A DNA stretch of 64,000 bases from an uncultured Bacilli bacterium (GTDB lineage: Bacteria; Bacillota_I; Bacilli_A; RF39; UBA660), in assembly GCA_947624045.1 (NCBI GenBank), contig CANQIL010000001.1, positions 92,978 through 156,977 of the forward strand. Direction: 5' to 3'. The position numbers and the translations under genes were made by a program. Numbering within the stretch: position 1 is the stretch's first letter; every line of letters begins with the position of its first letter. The notes under the pieces were generated by a model. The model was not told the DNA's origin. It saw only the letters and a program-made list of their open reading frames with translations, and did no database searches. This document shows, in pieces, positions 56,190 through 64,000 of this stretch.

Positions 56190-58295
56190 GTGAAAGATGA
56201 TATTATAAATGTATTAAAAAATAGTGATAGAGCTTTAGATGTTTATGAATTACAAGATAAGTTAGGGATAAAAGATGTAAAGAAAACGATAGAGCTGGTT
56301 AATACATTAAAAGAATTAGAAGAAGAGGTTGTAATATATCACTCTAATAAGGATAAATATTTGTTATTGGAAAATAGCCATTTGCGAAAAGGACTTATGC
56401 GAGCTAATAAAAAGGGCTTTGGTTTTGTGGAAATTGAAAATATGGAAGATGATGTTTATATTTCTCAAGATAATATGAACGGTGCTATCCATGATGATAT
56501 TGTTTTAATAGAGATAACTAGTAAAATGAATTTAGATAGATTAGAGGGTAGAGTTTTAAAAATTATAAAAAGACAGGTACATAGATATATAGGTGAAGTG
56601 TCTTTTGATAAAAAGGGAATTGGACATATTAAATTAGATGATGCGAAAGTAAAATTAGAAATAGTTATTCCTAAAGATAAGACTTTGAATGCGGTAGATG
56701 GCCATAAAGTTGTGGTGGAGTTAGGTAAGAGAATAAATAATTTAAAATATGAAGGGCAGATTGTAGAGATAATTGGTCATAAGAACGACCCAGGTGTAGA
56801 TATTTTATCAATAGTTTATAAATATAACATTAATGTTGATTTTCCAGAAGATGTAAAAGAAGAAGTTAAAGAAATACCTATGAAGGTTGGAAGCGAAGAT
56901 TTAGTTGGTAGAAGAGATTTGCGCGGAGAAGAGATTTTTACAATTGATGGTGATGATACTAAAGATATAGATGATGCGATTTCAATAAAGAAGTTACCTA
57001 ATGGACATTATGAGTTGGGGGTACATATTGCTGATGTAAGCTATTATGTAAAAGAGGGTAGTCCTTTAGATAACGAGGCAATGGAAAGAGGAACAAGTGT
57101 TTATTTAGTAGATAGAGTTATTCCGATGTTGCCTCATGAACTTTCAAATGGAATTTGTTCTTTGAATCCAAATGTTGATAGACTGGCTATTTCTTGTGTT
57201 ATGGAGTTTGATGGAGCTGGTAAGCAATTAAATTATGAAATTTTTCCTAGTGTTATAAGGTCGAGAATACAAATGACTTATAAAAAAGTTAATAGTATTT
57301 TGGTAGATAAAGTTACTCCTTTGGGGTATGAGCCTTTTGTTAAGAGTTTAAATTTAATGGAAGAGTTGGCGCAAATTTTAAGAAAAGCCAAGGTAAAAAG
57401 GGGTTATATAGACTTTGAAGTTGATGAAGCGAAGATATTGGTAGATGAAAATGGTGTGCCGACTGAGGTAGTCTTAAGAGAGAGAAGTTTGGGTGAAAAT
57501 TTAATTGAAGACTTTATGATTGCGGCTAATGAGTGTGTCGCAACACATATTTATTTTATGAATTTGCCTTTTATTTATCGTGTTCATGAAGTACCTAAAG
57601 AAGAAAAAATACGGAGCTTTTTAGGGTTTATTGGTAGTTTGGGTTATCAAATTCCAGGTGATATTAAAGATACTAAGCCGACTACAATGCAGAGATTACT
57701 TAAATTTTTGAGGGATAAAAAAGAATTTAAAATTTTATCTAGTTTGTTATTAAGAAGTATGCAAAAGGCAGTTTATAAGCCGGAAAATTTGGGGCATTAT
57801 GGTCTAGCTAGTAATTGTTATACGCATTTTACTTCACCAATTAGAAGATATCCGGATACGACTGTTCATAGATTATTACATACATATTTGTTTGACGGTA
57901 AAATGGATATGGGTACTATACATAAGTGGGAAGAAAAGCTTGTTTATATTGCGGAGCATTCCTCAGCTAGAGAAAGAGCATCAGTTGATTGTGAAAGAGA
58001 AGTTGATGATATGAAGATGGCTGAATATATGGAGAAGCATATTGGAGAAGAATTTGAGGGTATGATTTCTTCAGTAACAAGCTTTGGTATGTTTGTGGAA
58101 CTTGATAATTTAATTGAGGGGTTGGTGCCTTTAAGAGATATGAATGACTTTTTCCATTTTGATGAGGAGCATATGACATTGACGGGTGAGAGAAGTCATG
58201 TAAAATATGCTATTGGAGAAAGAGTGCTGGTTAAGGTTGTAAGGGCTTCGAAAGAAGAAAAGATAATTGATTTTGAAGTGGTAAAGAAGGTTTAA
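56190..58295 (+). CDS. rnr: Ribonuclease R
   Basis: RNase R is a processive 3'-5' exoribonuclease that degrades structured RNA and works with tmRNA. The protein (about 701 residues) has N-terminal helix-turn-helix and cold-shock-like domains, the RNB catalytic domain with TIDGDDTKDIDDAIS and YTHFTSPIRRYPDTTVHRLLH, and a C-terminal S1 domain (EFEGMISSVTSFGMFVELDNLIEGL). GTG 56190 is preferred with AAGGTG 6 bases upstream. It is in the secG-rnr-capA-smpB-ssrA run. Confidence 0.95.
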   Translation: MKDDIINVLKNSDRALDVYELQDKLGIKDVKKTIELVNTLKELEEEVVIYHSNKDKYLLLENSHLRKGLMRANKKGFGFVEIENMEDDVYISQDNMNGAIHDDIVLIEITSKMNLDRLEGRVLKIIKRQVHRYIGEVSFDKKGIGHIKLDDAKVKLEIVIPKDKTLNAVDGHKVVVELGKRINNLKYEGQIVEIIGHKNDPGVDILSIVYKYNINVDFPEDVKEEVKEIPMKVGSEDLVGRRDLRGEEIFTIDGDDTKDIDDAISIKKLPNGHYELGVHIADVSYYVKEGSPLDNEAMERGTSVYLVDRVIPMLPHELSNGICSLNPNVDRLAISCVMEFDGAGKQLNYEIFPSVIRSRIQMTYKKVNSILVDKVTPLGYEPFVKSLNLMEELAQILRKAKVKRGYIDFEVDEAKILVDENGVPTEVVLRERSLGENLIEDFMIAANECVATHIYFMNLPFIYRVHEVPKEEKIRSFLGFIGSLGYQIPGDIKDTKPTTMQRLLKFLRDKKEFKILSSLLLRSMQKAVYKPENLGHYGLASNCYTHFTSPIRRYPDTTVHRLLHTYLFDGKMDMGTIHKWEEKLVYIAEHSSARERASVDCEREVDDMKMAEYMEKHIGEEFEGMISSVTSFGMFVELDNLIEGLVPLRDMNDFFHFDEEHMTLTGERSHVKYAIGERVLVKVVRASKEEKIIDFEVVKKV

Positions 58296-58297
58296 GT

Positions 58298-59527
58298 ATG
58301 AGTGATGATAGTATTAAGAGAGTAAAAAGGAAAAGATTAAGAAAAGGTATTAAAATATTTTTAATTATTTTGGTGGTTGCTGCTATCGGAGGGGCGGGGG
58401 CTTATTTTTACTTTAATAATACTATCAAAAAAGATGCGGTTGTTGAAAATAAGAGGGAGCCTGTTCGGAAAACTGAGCCTAAAGTGGAAGAAGAAAAGAA
58501 ACCACAGGAATATACTGCAGGACTTTTTATGGTAGGAGATGCCTTGATACATAGTTCTCTTTATGAAGATGCTAAGCAAGCTGATGGGACTTATAATTTT
58601 ATGCCGATGCTTGAATATATTAAGCCTATTTCGTCTAGGTATGATTTAGCTTATTATAATCAAGAAACTATCTTAGGTGGGGAAGAACTTGGATATTCGA
58701 ATTATCCGCGTTTTAATTCACCTCAAGCTGTAGGAGATGCTTTTTTAGATGCTGGATTTAATATGGTGTCACTTGCTACTAATCATACAATGGATAAAGG
58801 TGAACAGGGAGTTATCAATTCAGTTAATTATTGGAAGACTAAGAATAATATTGCTTATAGTGGGCAATGGTTATCTCAAGAGGAAAGAGATACGCCGGTT
58901 ATTTATATAAAGAATAATATTACGTATGCTTTTTTGTCTTATACGACGTGGACAAATGGTTTGGAAACGCCTGTTGGTAAGGAGTATTTGAATAATGTCT
59001 ATTCTAATGAGAAAGCTGCAAATGATATAGCTAAAGTTAGGGATAAGGTTGATTTTGTTATAGTGGCAATGCATTGGGGCGATGAGTATTCTTTAGGAGT
59101 TTCTAATACGCAGACGGAGATTGCTAATTATTTGAGCAGTTTAGGGGTTGACTTAATAATAGGCGCTCATCCGCATGTTGTTGAGGCGGTGGAATATATT
59201 AATAATGGTAGGACTTTTGTTATTTATTCGTTGGGTAATTTTATTTCAGACCAGCAGGGAAATGAGAGGCTTACGGGTTTGATGATGGAGGTTACTTTAA
59301 AAAAATATGTTGATGTAGATGGCGTGGTTACTAATACTGTTATTAATCCAAAGGCGGAGCTTATTTATACGAAGAGTAGTTATAGTAGGAAGAGGGATTT
59401 TAAGGTTTATCCATATCCGATGTTAAATGCTTCACTGCTTCCTAATTATGAATATTTGTATGGATATTATAAGCAGATTGTTAGTGAGCGTTATAATGAA
59501 TTAGTTTGGGGTGTTACTTATGAATAG
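58298..59527 (+). CDS. capA: CapA-family protein (poly-gamma-glutamate synthesis-type metallophosphatase)
   Basis: This 409-residue protein has a basic head and one membrane segment (about 17-37), then a CapA/PgsA-type metallophosphoesterase domain with FMVGDALIHSSLY, AGFNMVSLATNHTMDKGEQG, YAFLSYTTWTNG and VAMHWGDEYS, LIIGAHPHVVEAVEY and VIYSLGNFISDQ. In B. anthracis CapA helps build the poly-gamma-glutamate capsule, but many paralogs have no known substrate. It is inserted between rnr and smpB and translated 3 bp after rnr. Domain identity is firm; function is open. Confidence 0.85.
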   Translation: MSDDSIKRVKRKRLRKGIKIFLIILVVAAIGGAGAYFYFNNTIKKDAVVENKREPVRKTEPKVEEEKKPQEYTAGLFMVGDALIHSSLYEDAKQADGTYNFMPMLEYIKPISSRYDLAYYNQETILGGEELGYSNYPRFNSPQAVGDAFLDAGFNMVSLATNHTMDKGEQGVINSVNYWKTKNNIAYSGQWLSQEERDTPVIYIKNNITYAFLSYTTWTNGLETPVGKEYLNNVYSNEKAANDIAKVRDKVDFVIVAMHWGDEYSLGVSNTQTEIANYLSSLGVDLIIGAHPHVVEAVEYINNGRTFVIYSLGNFISDQQGNERLTGLMMEVTLKKYVDVDGVVTNTVINPKAELIYTKSSYSRKRDFKVYPYPMLNASLLPNYEYLYGYYKQIVSERYNELVWGVTYE

Positions 59528-59541
59528 AGAAGGTGATAGAG

Positions 59542-59979
59542 GTGGAAATTGTTAATAGAAAAGCTAGGCATGATTATTTTGTCTTGGAAGAAATAGAAGC
59601 TGGTATTGCTTTGACCGGTACGGAAATAAAGGCAGTAAGAAAAGGAAGCTGTAATTTTAGAGATTGCTATGGTGTGATTAAAAATGATGAGATCTTTTTA
59701 TTGAATATGTTTATTGGAGAATATAAAGAGGGTAATATTTTTAATCATGAAGAAACAAGAAGTAGAAAGTTGCTGCTTCATAAAAAGGAGATAAAGAAAA
59801 TAAAGGAGTCTTTGGAGGTAAAGGGGCTTACGATTGTGCCTTTGAAAGGATATTTTAAGGGTAAGAATTTTAAGATATTGATTGGTATTTGTCGTGGTAA
59901 GAAAAATTATGATAAAAGAGATACGCTAAAAGAAAGAGATTTGAAAAAAGAGGTAGCTAAAAATTTGAAGAATTATTAG
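59542..59979 (+). CDS. smpB: SsrA-binding protein SmpB
   Basis: SmpB binds tmRNA and drives trans-translation that rescues stalled ribosomes. The 145-residue protein has NRKARHDYFVLEEIEAGIALTGTEIKAVRKGSCNFRD and the conserved NHEETRSRKLLLHKKEIKKI, with a basic C-terminal tail. GTG 59542 lies 8 bases after GAGAAGG. ssrA follows, so protein and RNA partner are adjacent. Confidence 0.95.
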   Translation: MEIVNRKARHDYFVLEEIEAGIALTGTEIKAVRKGSCNFRDCYGVIKNDEIFLLNMFIGEYKEGNIFNHEETRSRKLLLHKKEIKKIKESLEVKGLTIVPLKGYFKGKNFKILIGICRGKKNYDKRDTLKERDLKKEVAKNLKNY

Positions 59980-60052
59980 TTACTTTTTTTACTTTTTACT
60001 TTTTGGTAAAATTTGTATCAAATAAGGTGTTTTCAAAACTTCTTTTATGTGG

Positions 60053-60058
60053 TATAAT
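60053..60058 (+). promoter_or_regulatory. -10 box of ssrA
   Basis: An extended -10 element TGTGGTATAAT (TATAAT 60053-60058) is 11 bases before the mature 5' end of tmRNA. No good -35 is seen. Confidence 0.65.
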
Positions 60059-60068
60059 CTAGGTGTAC

Positions 60069-60447
60069 GGGGATGTAATGGTTTCGACGGGAATGTTAGA
60101 GCAAGGATGGCAAGTCGAATGTTCACGTTACGAACACAAAAAATAAACGCAAACAAAATTAAAAATGCAGTTGCTAACATGTTTGGTGGAAACCAAGCTG
60201 TAGCATTTGCCTAATCAATAATATAGGCCTGCGCTTTTCATTATTTTTATCTAGGGAATTTTGAAGAGCTCATTTTACTAGATTATGTCTATCTTTTGTC
60301 TAGAAGGTAGAAAGAAATTTTAGACTAGTATATTCTTTTTGTCGTTAACTACTTGAAGAGTATATGAGAATATTTAGTTAACTAAACTTGTAGAGGTTTT
60401 TGTAGCGGCATTTTCGGACAGGAGTTCGATTCTCCTCATCTCCACCA
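60069..60447 (+). ncRNA. ssrA: Transfer-messenger RNA (tmRNA)
   Basis: The 5' end GGGGATGTAATGGTTTCGACGGG and the 3' end GGAGTTCGATTCTCCTCATCTCCACCA form the tRNA-like domain (GGGGATG pairs with CATCTCC), with an encoded CCA. The tag frame begins at the resume codon GCA (60149) in the TAAAC-GCA context and ends at TAA 60212-60214. The encoded tag begins ANKIKNAV and ends GGNQAVAFA. That AFA ending is typical of Mollicutes-type tags and differs from the ALAA of most Bacillota. It lies next to smpB. It is also a classic integration site, and a mobile element follows. Confidence 0.97.
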
Positions 60448-60457
60448 CTTTAGAAAT

Positions 60458-60475
60458 CTATTCGAACTATTCGAA
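60458..60475. repeat. Two tandem 9-bp repeats right after the tmRNA
   Basis: CTATTCGAA occurs twice in a row (60458-60466, 60467-60475), 10 bp after the CCA end. It may be part of an attachment site at the ssrA 3' end, but no second copy is in the window. Confidence 0.4.
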
Positions 60476-60488
60476 CTTTTGATATAGG

Positions 60489-60513
60489 AATCAATCGAAA
60501 GATTGGTTTTTTC
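60489..60513 (+). terminator. Terminator after ssrA
   Basis: AATCAATC (60489-60496) and GATTGGTT (60501-60508) enclose a GAAA loop, followed by six T. Confidence 0.8.
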
Positions 60514-60552
60514 TTTTGTTAGAAAAAATCATAGTCGGAAAGGTTGGTGTCT

Positions 60553-60702
60553 ATGGTAAATGTAATCAAAAAAGAAATTGATATGGAAGAATCTTTAAAG
60601 AAAAGAATTGAGATTATTTGCGATTTTTGTAATACTACTCCAACATTTATCAATGGTAGTATTCGTAAAATTGATAAGACAAATCTAGCGTATACCAAAT
60701 GA
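60553..60702 (+). CDS. Small hypothetical protein of the ssrA-adjacent element
   Basis: A 49-residue frame starts at ATG 60553 after GGAAAGG. It has basic and acidic patches and EIICDFCNTTPTF. Its stop overlaps the next start (ATGA), so the two are translationally coupled. No family recognised; it could be a small regulator of the mobile element. Confidence 0.45.
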   Translation: MVNVIKKEIDMEESLKKRIEIICDFCNTTPTFINGSIRKIDKTNLAYTK

Positions 60703-60836
60703 CACACAATAAAAAAATATATGATTTACTTTATTTTAAAGGAATTATTGATGATTATAATATTGAATTAAAATCAATAAATAATGAATATGTAGAAATG
60801 GAAAACTTAAAAATAATAGTATCAGTAATAAAATAA
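60699..60836 (+). CDS. Small hypothetical protein, coupled to the previous one
   Basis: A 45-residue frame begins at ATG 60699 within the previous stop codon. It starts MTHNKKIYDLLYFKG and ends in IIVSVIK. No motif recognised. A terminator (AGATATG/CATATCT with a T run, 60928-60956) lies 91 bp downstream. Confidence 0.4.
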   Translation: MTHNKKIYDLLYFKGIIDDYNIELKSINNEYVEMENLKIIVSVIK

Positions 60837-60927
60837 TTAAAATCAGTTGTGTTCTTAAAATTATTGATATAAATATTTAAAAATTTTATTAGGAATTTAA
60901 AATTATTAGTATTTGAGAAAGTTGCAG

Positions 60928-60956
60928 AGATATGTATAAAAGCATATCTTTTTTTG
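60928..60956 (+). terminator. Terminator upstream of the relaxase gene
   Basis: AGATATG (60928-60934) pairs with CATATCT (60943-60949), loop TATAAAAG, then T run. Confidence 0.7.
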
Positions 60957-60990
60957 CTTTTTGTAAATTTAAAGATGGGAGGTTTGATAT

Positions 60991-62277
60991 ATGAATTTAA
61001 ACTATGCAATATTTAGAAGTGAGCCAATTATGACTATAAATGATTTAGCACAAATTGGATCACACAATAAAAGAGAAAAAAAGGCTTATAATTCTAATCC
61101 AGATATAGATATAGAAAGAAGTAAAGATAATATAGAACTAGTCCCCTTATCAGATAAATATGTTAAGGGGTTTTATAATATAGTAAAAGATTATAGAAAA
61201 GAACACGAAGAAAGAATGAAAACTGAAAGAGAAGATAGAAAAAAGACATTTAAACAAATGTTAGATAAATCAAATAATGTTGTTGCTGATGAATTATTAT
61301 TTACTGCTACAAATGAATTTTTTAAAAATATGACAAGGGATGATATTAAAGAATGGGCTGACACTTGTATGGAATTTGTTTATAATGATTTAGGTTACAA
61401 AAAAGAACAAGTATTACACGCAACTGTTCATTTAGATGAAAAAACGCCACATATTCACTGTGTTGTTGTTCCACTTATTAAAAAGTATGATAAACGAACA
61501 AATACAGAAAGGTGTACTATTTCTAAAAAACAATACATCAAAGATAAAATACATTTATCAGAATTACAAGATAAGTATCATGCTCGATTAGTTAGTAAGG
61601 GTTATGATTTAGAAAGAGGTATTAAAGGTAGTGATAGAAAACATGTAAAAATTAAAGAATTTAAGAAAACAGCTAGGTATTTTGAAGATAAAATTACTAC
61701 TATCAATAAAGATTTAGATAATGCTGTAAATGATTTTGAAGAAAAAATGAAAACTACCAAAAATACTTTAATTGATAAAGATTATTTAAAGGTGAGAAAA
61801 GTTACTTTTGACAGTATGTACAAAGTAATATATGAAACCAAAAAAGTTATGGAAATTCAACCTAAAATGGAACAACTTTTTAATGAAGTAGAAACATTCA
61901 CTAAAAGTCATCAAACATTAGAAAGAGAAAATGCTAACCTACAACGTGAAGTAAAGGCACTTACAACTAGAAATCAAAACTTAATCAAAGAAAATAATAA
62001 TCTAAAAAATTATATAAAGGCTATTTTTGAGGCGATTAAGCACTTTTTTAGAGAATTATTACAGATTGGTAATTATAGGGCAAAAGAACGTACTACAAGC
62101 GAAATTAAGGACTATTATGATAATAAAGATTTTGATTCTAATGATGTATATGATATTTCTAAAGAAACAACAAAAGAAGATGAGTTATTTGATTATGCAA
62201 AAGTACCTAGTTATTTAAAGACTACCAAAAAATCATATAAAGAAACAGATAAAGATGATTTTGAGATAAGTTTATAA
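60991..62277 (+). CDS. MobV/Pre-type relaxase
   Basis: This 428-residue protein nicks DNA at oriT to start conjugal mobilisation. Its N-terminal MobV-type catalytic domain has GSHNKREKKAYNSNPDID (about 23-40) and the histidine motif HLDEKTPHIH (147-156). The C-terminal half is a long coiled coil with NYIKAIFEAIKHFFRELL before a polar tail. GGAGG precedes ATG 60991. MobV relaxases occur on small mobilisable plasmids and integrated mobilisable elements. Together with its place after ssrA this argues for an integrated mobilisable element. No recombinase gene is visible, but the element runs past the window. Confidence 0.9.
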   Translation: MNLNYAIFRSEPIMTINDLAQIGSHNKREKKAYNSNPDIDIERSKDNIELVPLSDKYVKGFYNIVKDYRKEHEERMKTEREDRKKTFKQMLDKSNNVVADELLFTATNEFFKNMTRDDIKEWADTCMEFVYNDLGYKKEQVLHATVHLDEKTPHIHCVVVPLIKKYDKRTNTERCTISKKQYIKDKIHLSELQDKYHARLVSKGYDLERGIKGSDRKHVKIKEFKKTARYFEDKITTINKDLDNAVNDFEEKMKTTKNTLIDKDYLKVRKVTFDSMYKVIYETKKVMEIQPKMEQLFNEVETFTKSHQTLERENANLQREVKALTTRNQNLIKENNNLKNYIKAIFEAIKHFFRELLQIGNYRAKERTTSEIKDYYDNKDFDSNDVYDISKETTKEDELFDYAKVPSYLKTTKKSYKETDKDDFEISL

Positions 62278-62343
62278 AACACATATTAAAATATGTAAAA
62301 ATTTGTTATAATGTAATTGATATTTGCAGATTGGAGAGAAAAA

Positions 62344-62754
62344 ATGAAGAAAGTAGTTATTTCAGGTAGTAGCAAACTACAAAATAAAGTTAATTATTGG
62401 TTAGAACATTTTAAAAATAAAGATTATGTGATTTTAGATTATCCTAAATTGATTCATCAAGATAATTATGTAGTAGAATTGCCAACAGTTTATAGAGATT
62501 TCTATACTGCTTTGGAAAATACAGATGTTTTCTTCTTAATGAATGAAGAAAAGAATGGTATTAAAGGCTATATTGGTGCAAGTGCAATAGCAGAACTAAC
62601 TTATGTTGTTATTTTAAATTTAATTCATCATAAAAATATTGAAATATTTATTTTGAATATGCCTAGCGAAGAAGTATCATCTTATGATGAAGTTAAATTT
62701 TGGTTAGATATGGGTTGGATAAAACTATATCAAGAAGAAGTAAATGATTATTAA
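62344..62754 (+). CDS. Nucleoside 2-deoxyribosyltransferase-like protein
   Basis: This 136-residue protein starts with ATG 62344 six bases after GGAGAG. It begins with a Rossmann-like KKVVISGSSKLQNK and contains ALENTDVFFLMNEEKNGIKGYIGASAIAELTYVVILN, resembling the NDT-type/DUF4406-like fold in which nucleotide or NAD-like ligands are bound. It is encoded 22 bp before an HD-domain protein on the mobile element, which suggests a nucleotide-linked function. Ligand and reaction are unknown. Confidence 0.55.
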   Translation: MKKVVISGSSKLQNKVNYWLEHFKNKDYVILDYPKLIHQDNYVVELPTVYRDFYTALENTDVFFLMNEEKNGIKGYIGASAIAELTYVVILNLIHHKNIEIFILNMPSEEVSSYDEVKFWLDMGWIKLYQEEVNDY

Positions 62755-62775
62755 GTTATAATTGGGAGGTAAAAT

Positions 62776-63801
62776 ATGAATTATTTAGATAAAGTTAATA
62801 AAAGAACAATTGAGTATTTTGAAATATTAGAGCCAAATTTTCCAGAATGGCTATTAGATTATATAAATACTCCTGAATTGCTTAATCAACAATATATAAG
62901 CATTACTTGTGGAACTATATATAGTGATTTATTTGAAAGTAGTTATTTTTTCTCAAGTTTAGATCACTCTATAGCAGTCGCTTTAATAATTTGGCATTTT
63001 ACACATGATAAAAAGCAAACATTATCGGGTTTATTTCATGATATAGCAACACCTGTATTTAAACACTGCGTAGATTTTTTAAATGGAGATTACATGTCTC
63101 AAGAATCTACAGAAGATCTTACTAATGAGATTATTTCCAATTCAAAAGAAATTATGGCTTTATTAGAAAGAGATAATATTAAATTAAATGAAGTTGATGA
63201 CTATCACAAATATCCAATAGCGGACAATGATACACCACAATTATCAGCTGATAGACTTGAGTATTCTTTATCTAATGCATTATTAACATACAATAAATCA
63301 AATATAGAAGATATAAAAGAAGTTTATTCGGATATTGAAATTCAAGAAGATGAAAATGGTATTGAAGAACTAGGTTTTAAAACAAAAAGGATTGCTAGAA
63401 AATTTGTAAAATTTACAAGTGAACTATCCATTATATATCGTGAAGATAGAACACGATATTCAATGCAATTCTTGGCAGATATCATTAAGAAATTAAATGA
63501 TGAAAAAATTATCGATAAAAAGGATTTATATACATTAAAAGAAGAAGATATAATAAAAATTATTGATAATTCAAAATATTCTGATGTCTTTAATATTTGG
63601 AAAAATGCAAAAAAAGTAAAAAGTTCTAACGAGCAACCAAAAAATGTTTATTATGTTCATCATGGAGCAAAAGTAAGGTATATTGATCCTTTGGTAAATA
63701 GAGAAAGAATATCTAAAGTTTGTAAAATTTCTAAAGATATGATTGATAATAATTTATCTTATGATATGTCAAACTATGTTTATTTAGATTTTAATTTTTA
63801 A
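62776..63801 (+). CDS. HD-domain phosphohydrolase-like protein
   Basis: This 341-residue protein contains an HD metal-binding pattern: SLDHSIAVALIIWHFTHDKKQTLSGLFHDIATPVFKHCVDFL, with His64, and His88-Asp89 as the HD pair. HD enzymes hydrolyse nucleotides or phosphodiesters. A cluster of acidic residues follows, and the C-terminal third is unrelated to any family I know. It follows the deoxyribosyltransferase-like gene by 22 bp after GGAGG. The two may act on nucleotides together; a phage-defence role is a plausible guess. Confidence 0.6.
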   Translation: MNYLDKVNKRTIEYFEILEPNFPEWLLDYINTPELLNQQYISITCGTIYSDLFESSYFFSSLDHSIAVALIIWHFTHDKKQTLSGLFHDIATPVFKHCVDFLNGDYMSQESTEDLTNEIISNSKEIMALLERDNIKLNEVDDYHKYPIADNDTPQLSADRLEYSLSNALLTYNKSNIEDIKEVYSDIEIQEDENGIEELGFKTKRIARKFVKFTSELSIIYREDRTRYSMQFLADIIKKLNDEKIIDKKDLYTLKEEDIIKIIDNSKYSDVFNIWKNAKKVKSSNEQPKNVYYVHHGAKVRYIDPLVNRERISKVCKISKDMIDNNLSYDMSNYVYLDFNF

Positions 63802-63992
63802 AAGTACCGAAATTCAAAAGAAACTTTGTAACTAATGAATTTCGGCGATAAACCTAGTTTTAGACAACTAGGTAACCCACTACGCTATTGGCAGAGCCAA
63901 TAACCGTGGGCAAAGGGATAAACCCCTTTTGAAACCCCATTTAAGCAACATACCACAAACTATCGTAAGTGGCATTGTTGCCTTTTTATTTC
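63802..63992 (+). ncRNA. Strongly structured RNA-like segment at the right edge (candidate HEARO/omega RNA)
   Basis: About 190 nt right after the HD gene stop contain six stems: CCGAAATTC (63807-63815)/GAATTTCGG (63837-63845); CCTAGTT (63853-63859)/AACTAGG (63866-63872); CCCAC (63876-63880)/GTGGG (63906-63910) enclosing TATTGGC (63886-63892)/GCCAATA (63896-63902); AAAGGG/CCCTTT (63912-63929); and GCAACA (63945-63950)/TGTTGC (63976-63981) with inner CCAC/GTGG. A T tract follows. The repeated GATAAACC is noticeable. The layout resembles HEARO/omega RNA, which lies upstream of iscB; the gene would be beyond the window. A plasmid origin or oriT remains possible. Confidence 0.55.
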
Positions 63993-64000
63993 ACTTTCGT

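Noticed and set aside
60448-60552. A tRNA gene beside ssrA
   Set aside because: The only tRNA-like end is that of the tmRNA itself; nothing else folds as a cloverleaf.

Overview
The window is a 64 kb piece of a low-GC Bacillota (Firmicutes) chromosome. Nearly every gene is on the + strand; the only clear minus-strand gene is a FemAB-type gene at 51833-53074. UGA acts as a stop (for example metG and yabG end in TGA), so the genetic code is the standard one. Gene order is a condensed version of the Bacillus subtilis origin-proximal region: metG-tatD-rsmA-yabG-veg-spoVG-yabP-yabQ-divIC-tilS-ftsH, then dus-lysS, a clpC-like gene, cysS-mrnC-rlmB-sigH-like-secE-nusG-rplK-rplA-rplJ-rplL, then rsmC-rpoB-rpoC and rpsL-rpsG-fusA-tuf, then murD-eno-secG-rnr-smpB-ssrA. 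Spore genes (yabG, spoVG, yabP, yabQ, a sigH-like gene) together with a tmRNA tag ending in AFA suggest an uncultured Bacilli lineage near the Mollicutes. That placement is inference.

Four accessory stretches interrupt the conserved order. (1) 10.7-15.5 kb holds a complete diversity-generating retroelement (DGR): a 903-residue target protein with a C-terminal C-type-lectin/FGE-like domain, a variable repeat (VR) at its 3' end, a GC-rich hairpin, an adenine-rich template repeat (TR), an Avd-type accessory gene and a DGR-type reverse transcriptase. By hand alignment, 21 of 24 VR/TR differences fall at TR adenines. The target promoter has a run of ten G residues between its -35 and -10 boxes, so expression is probably phase-variable as well. 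(2) 19.8-22.3 kb holds three tandem paralogous genes of unknown function. (3) 33.9-38.0 kb, between rplL and rsmC, holds an unknown gene, two candidate structured RNAs of about 300-350 nt with perfect consensus promoters and intrinsic terminators, an XRE-ImmA/PIN toxin-antitoxin-like pair, and three small proteins including one WXG100-like. (4) 60.5-64.0 kb, just after the tmRNA gene, starts a mobile element with a MobV relaxase, a deoxyribosyltransferase-like protein and an HD-domain protein. It ends at the window edge in a strongly structured RNA-like segment that could be a HEARO/omega RNA.

The first 3 kb carries two TasA/camelysin-like exported proteins and an ER-type (SipW-like) signal peptidase. 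The DGR target has a similar type of N-terminus, so export and surface display of the diversified protein may depend on this machinery (inference). The ribosomal protein genes carry recognisable cis-regulation: an L10 leader with mutually exclusive hairpins, a hairpin just before rplA, and hairpins upstream of rplK and rpsL. No rRNA, no tRNA other than the tmRNA, and no CRISPR array was seen.
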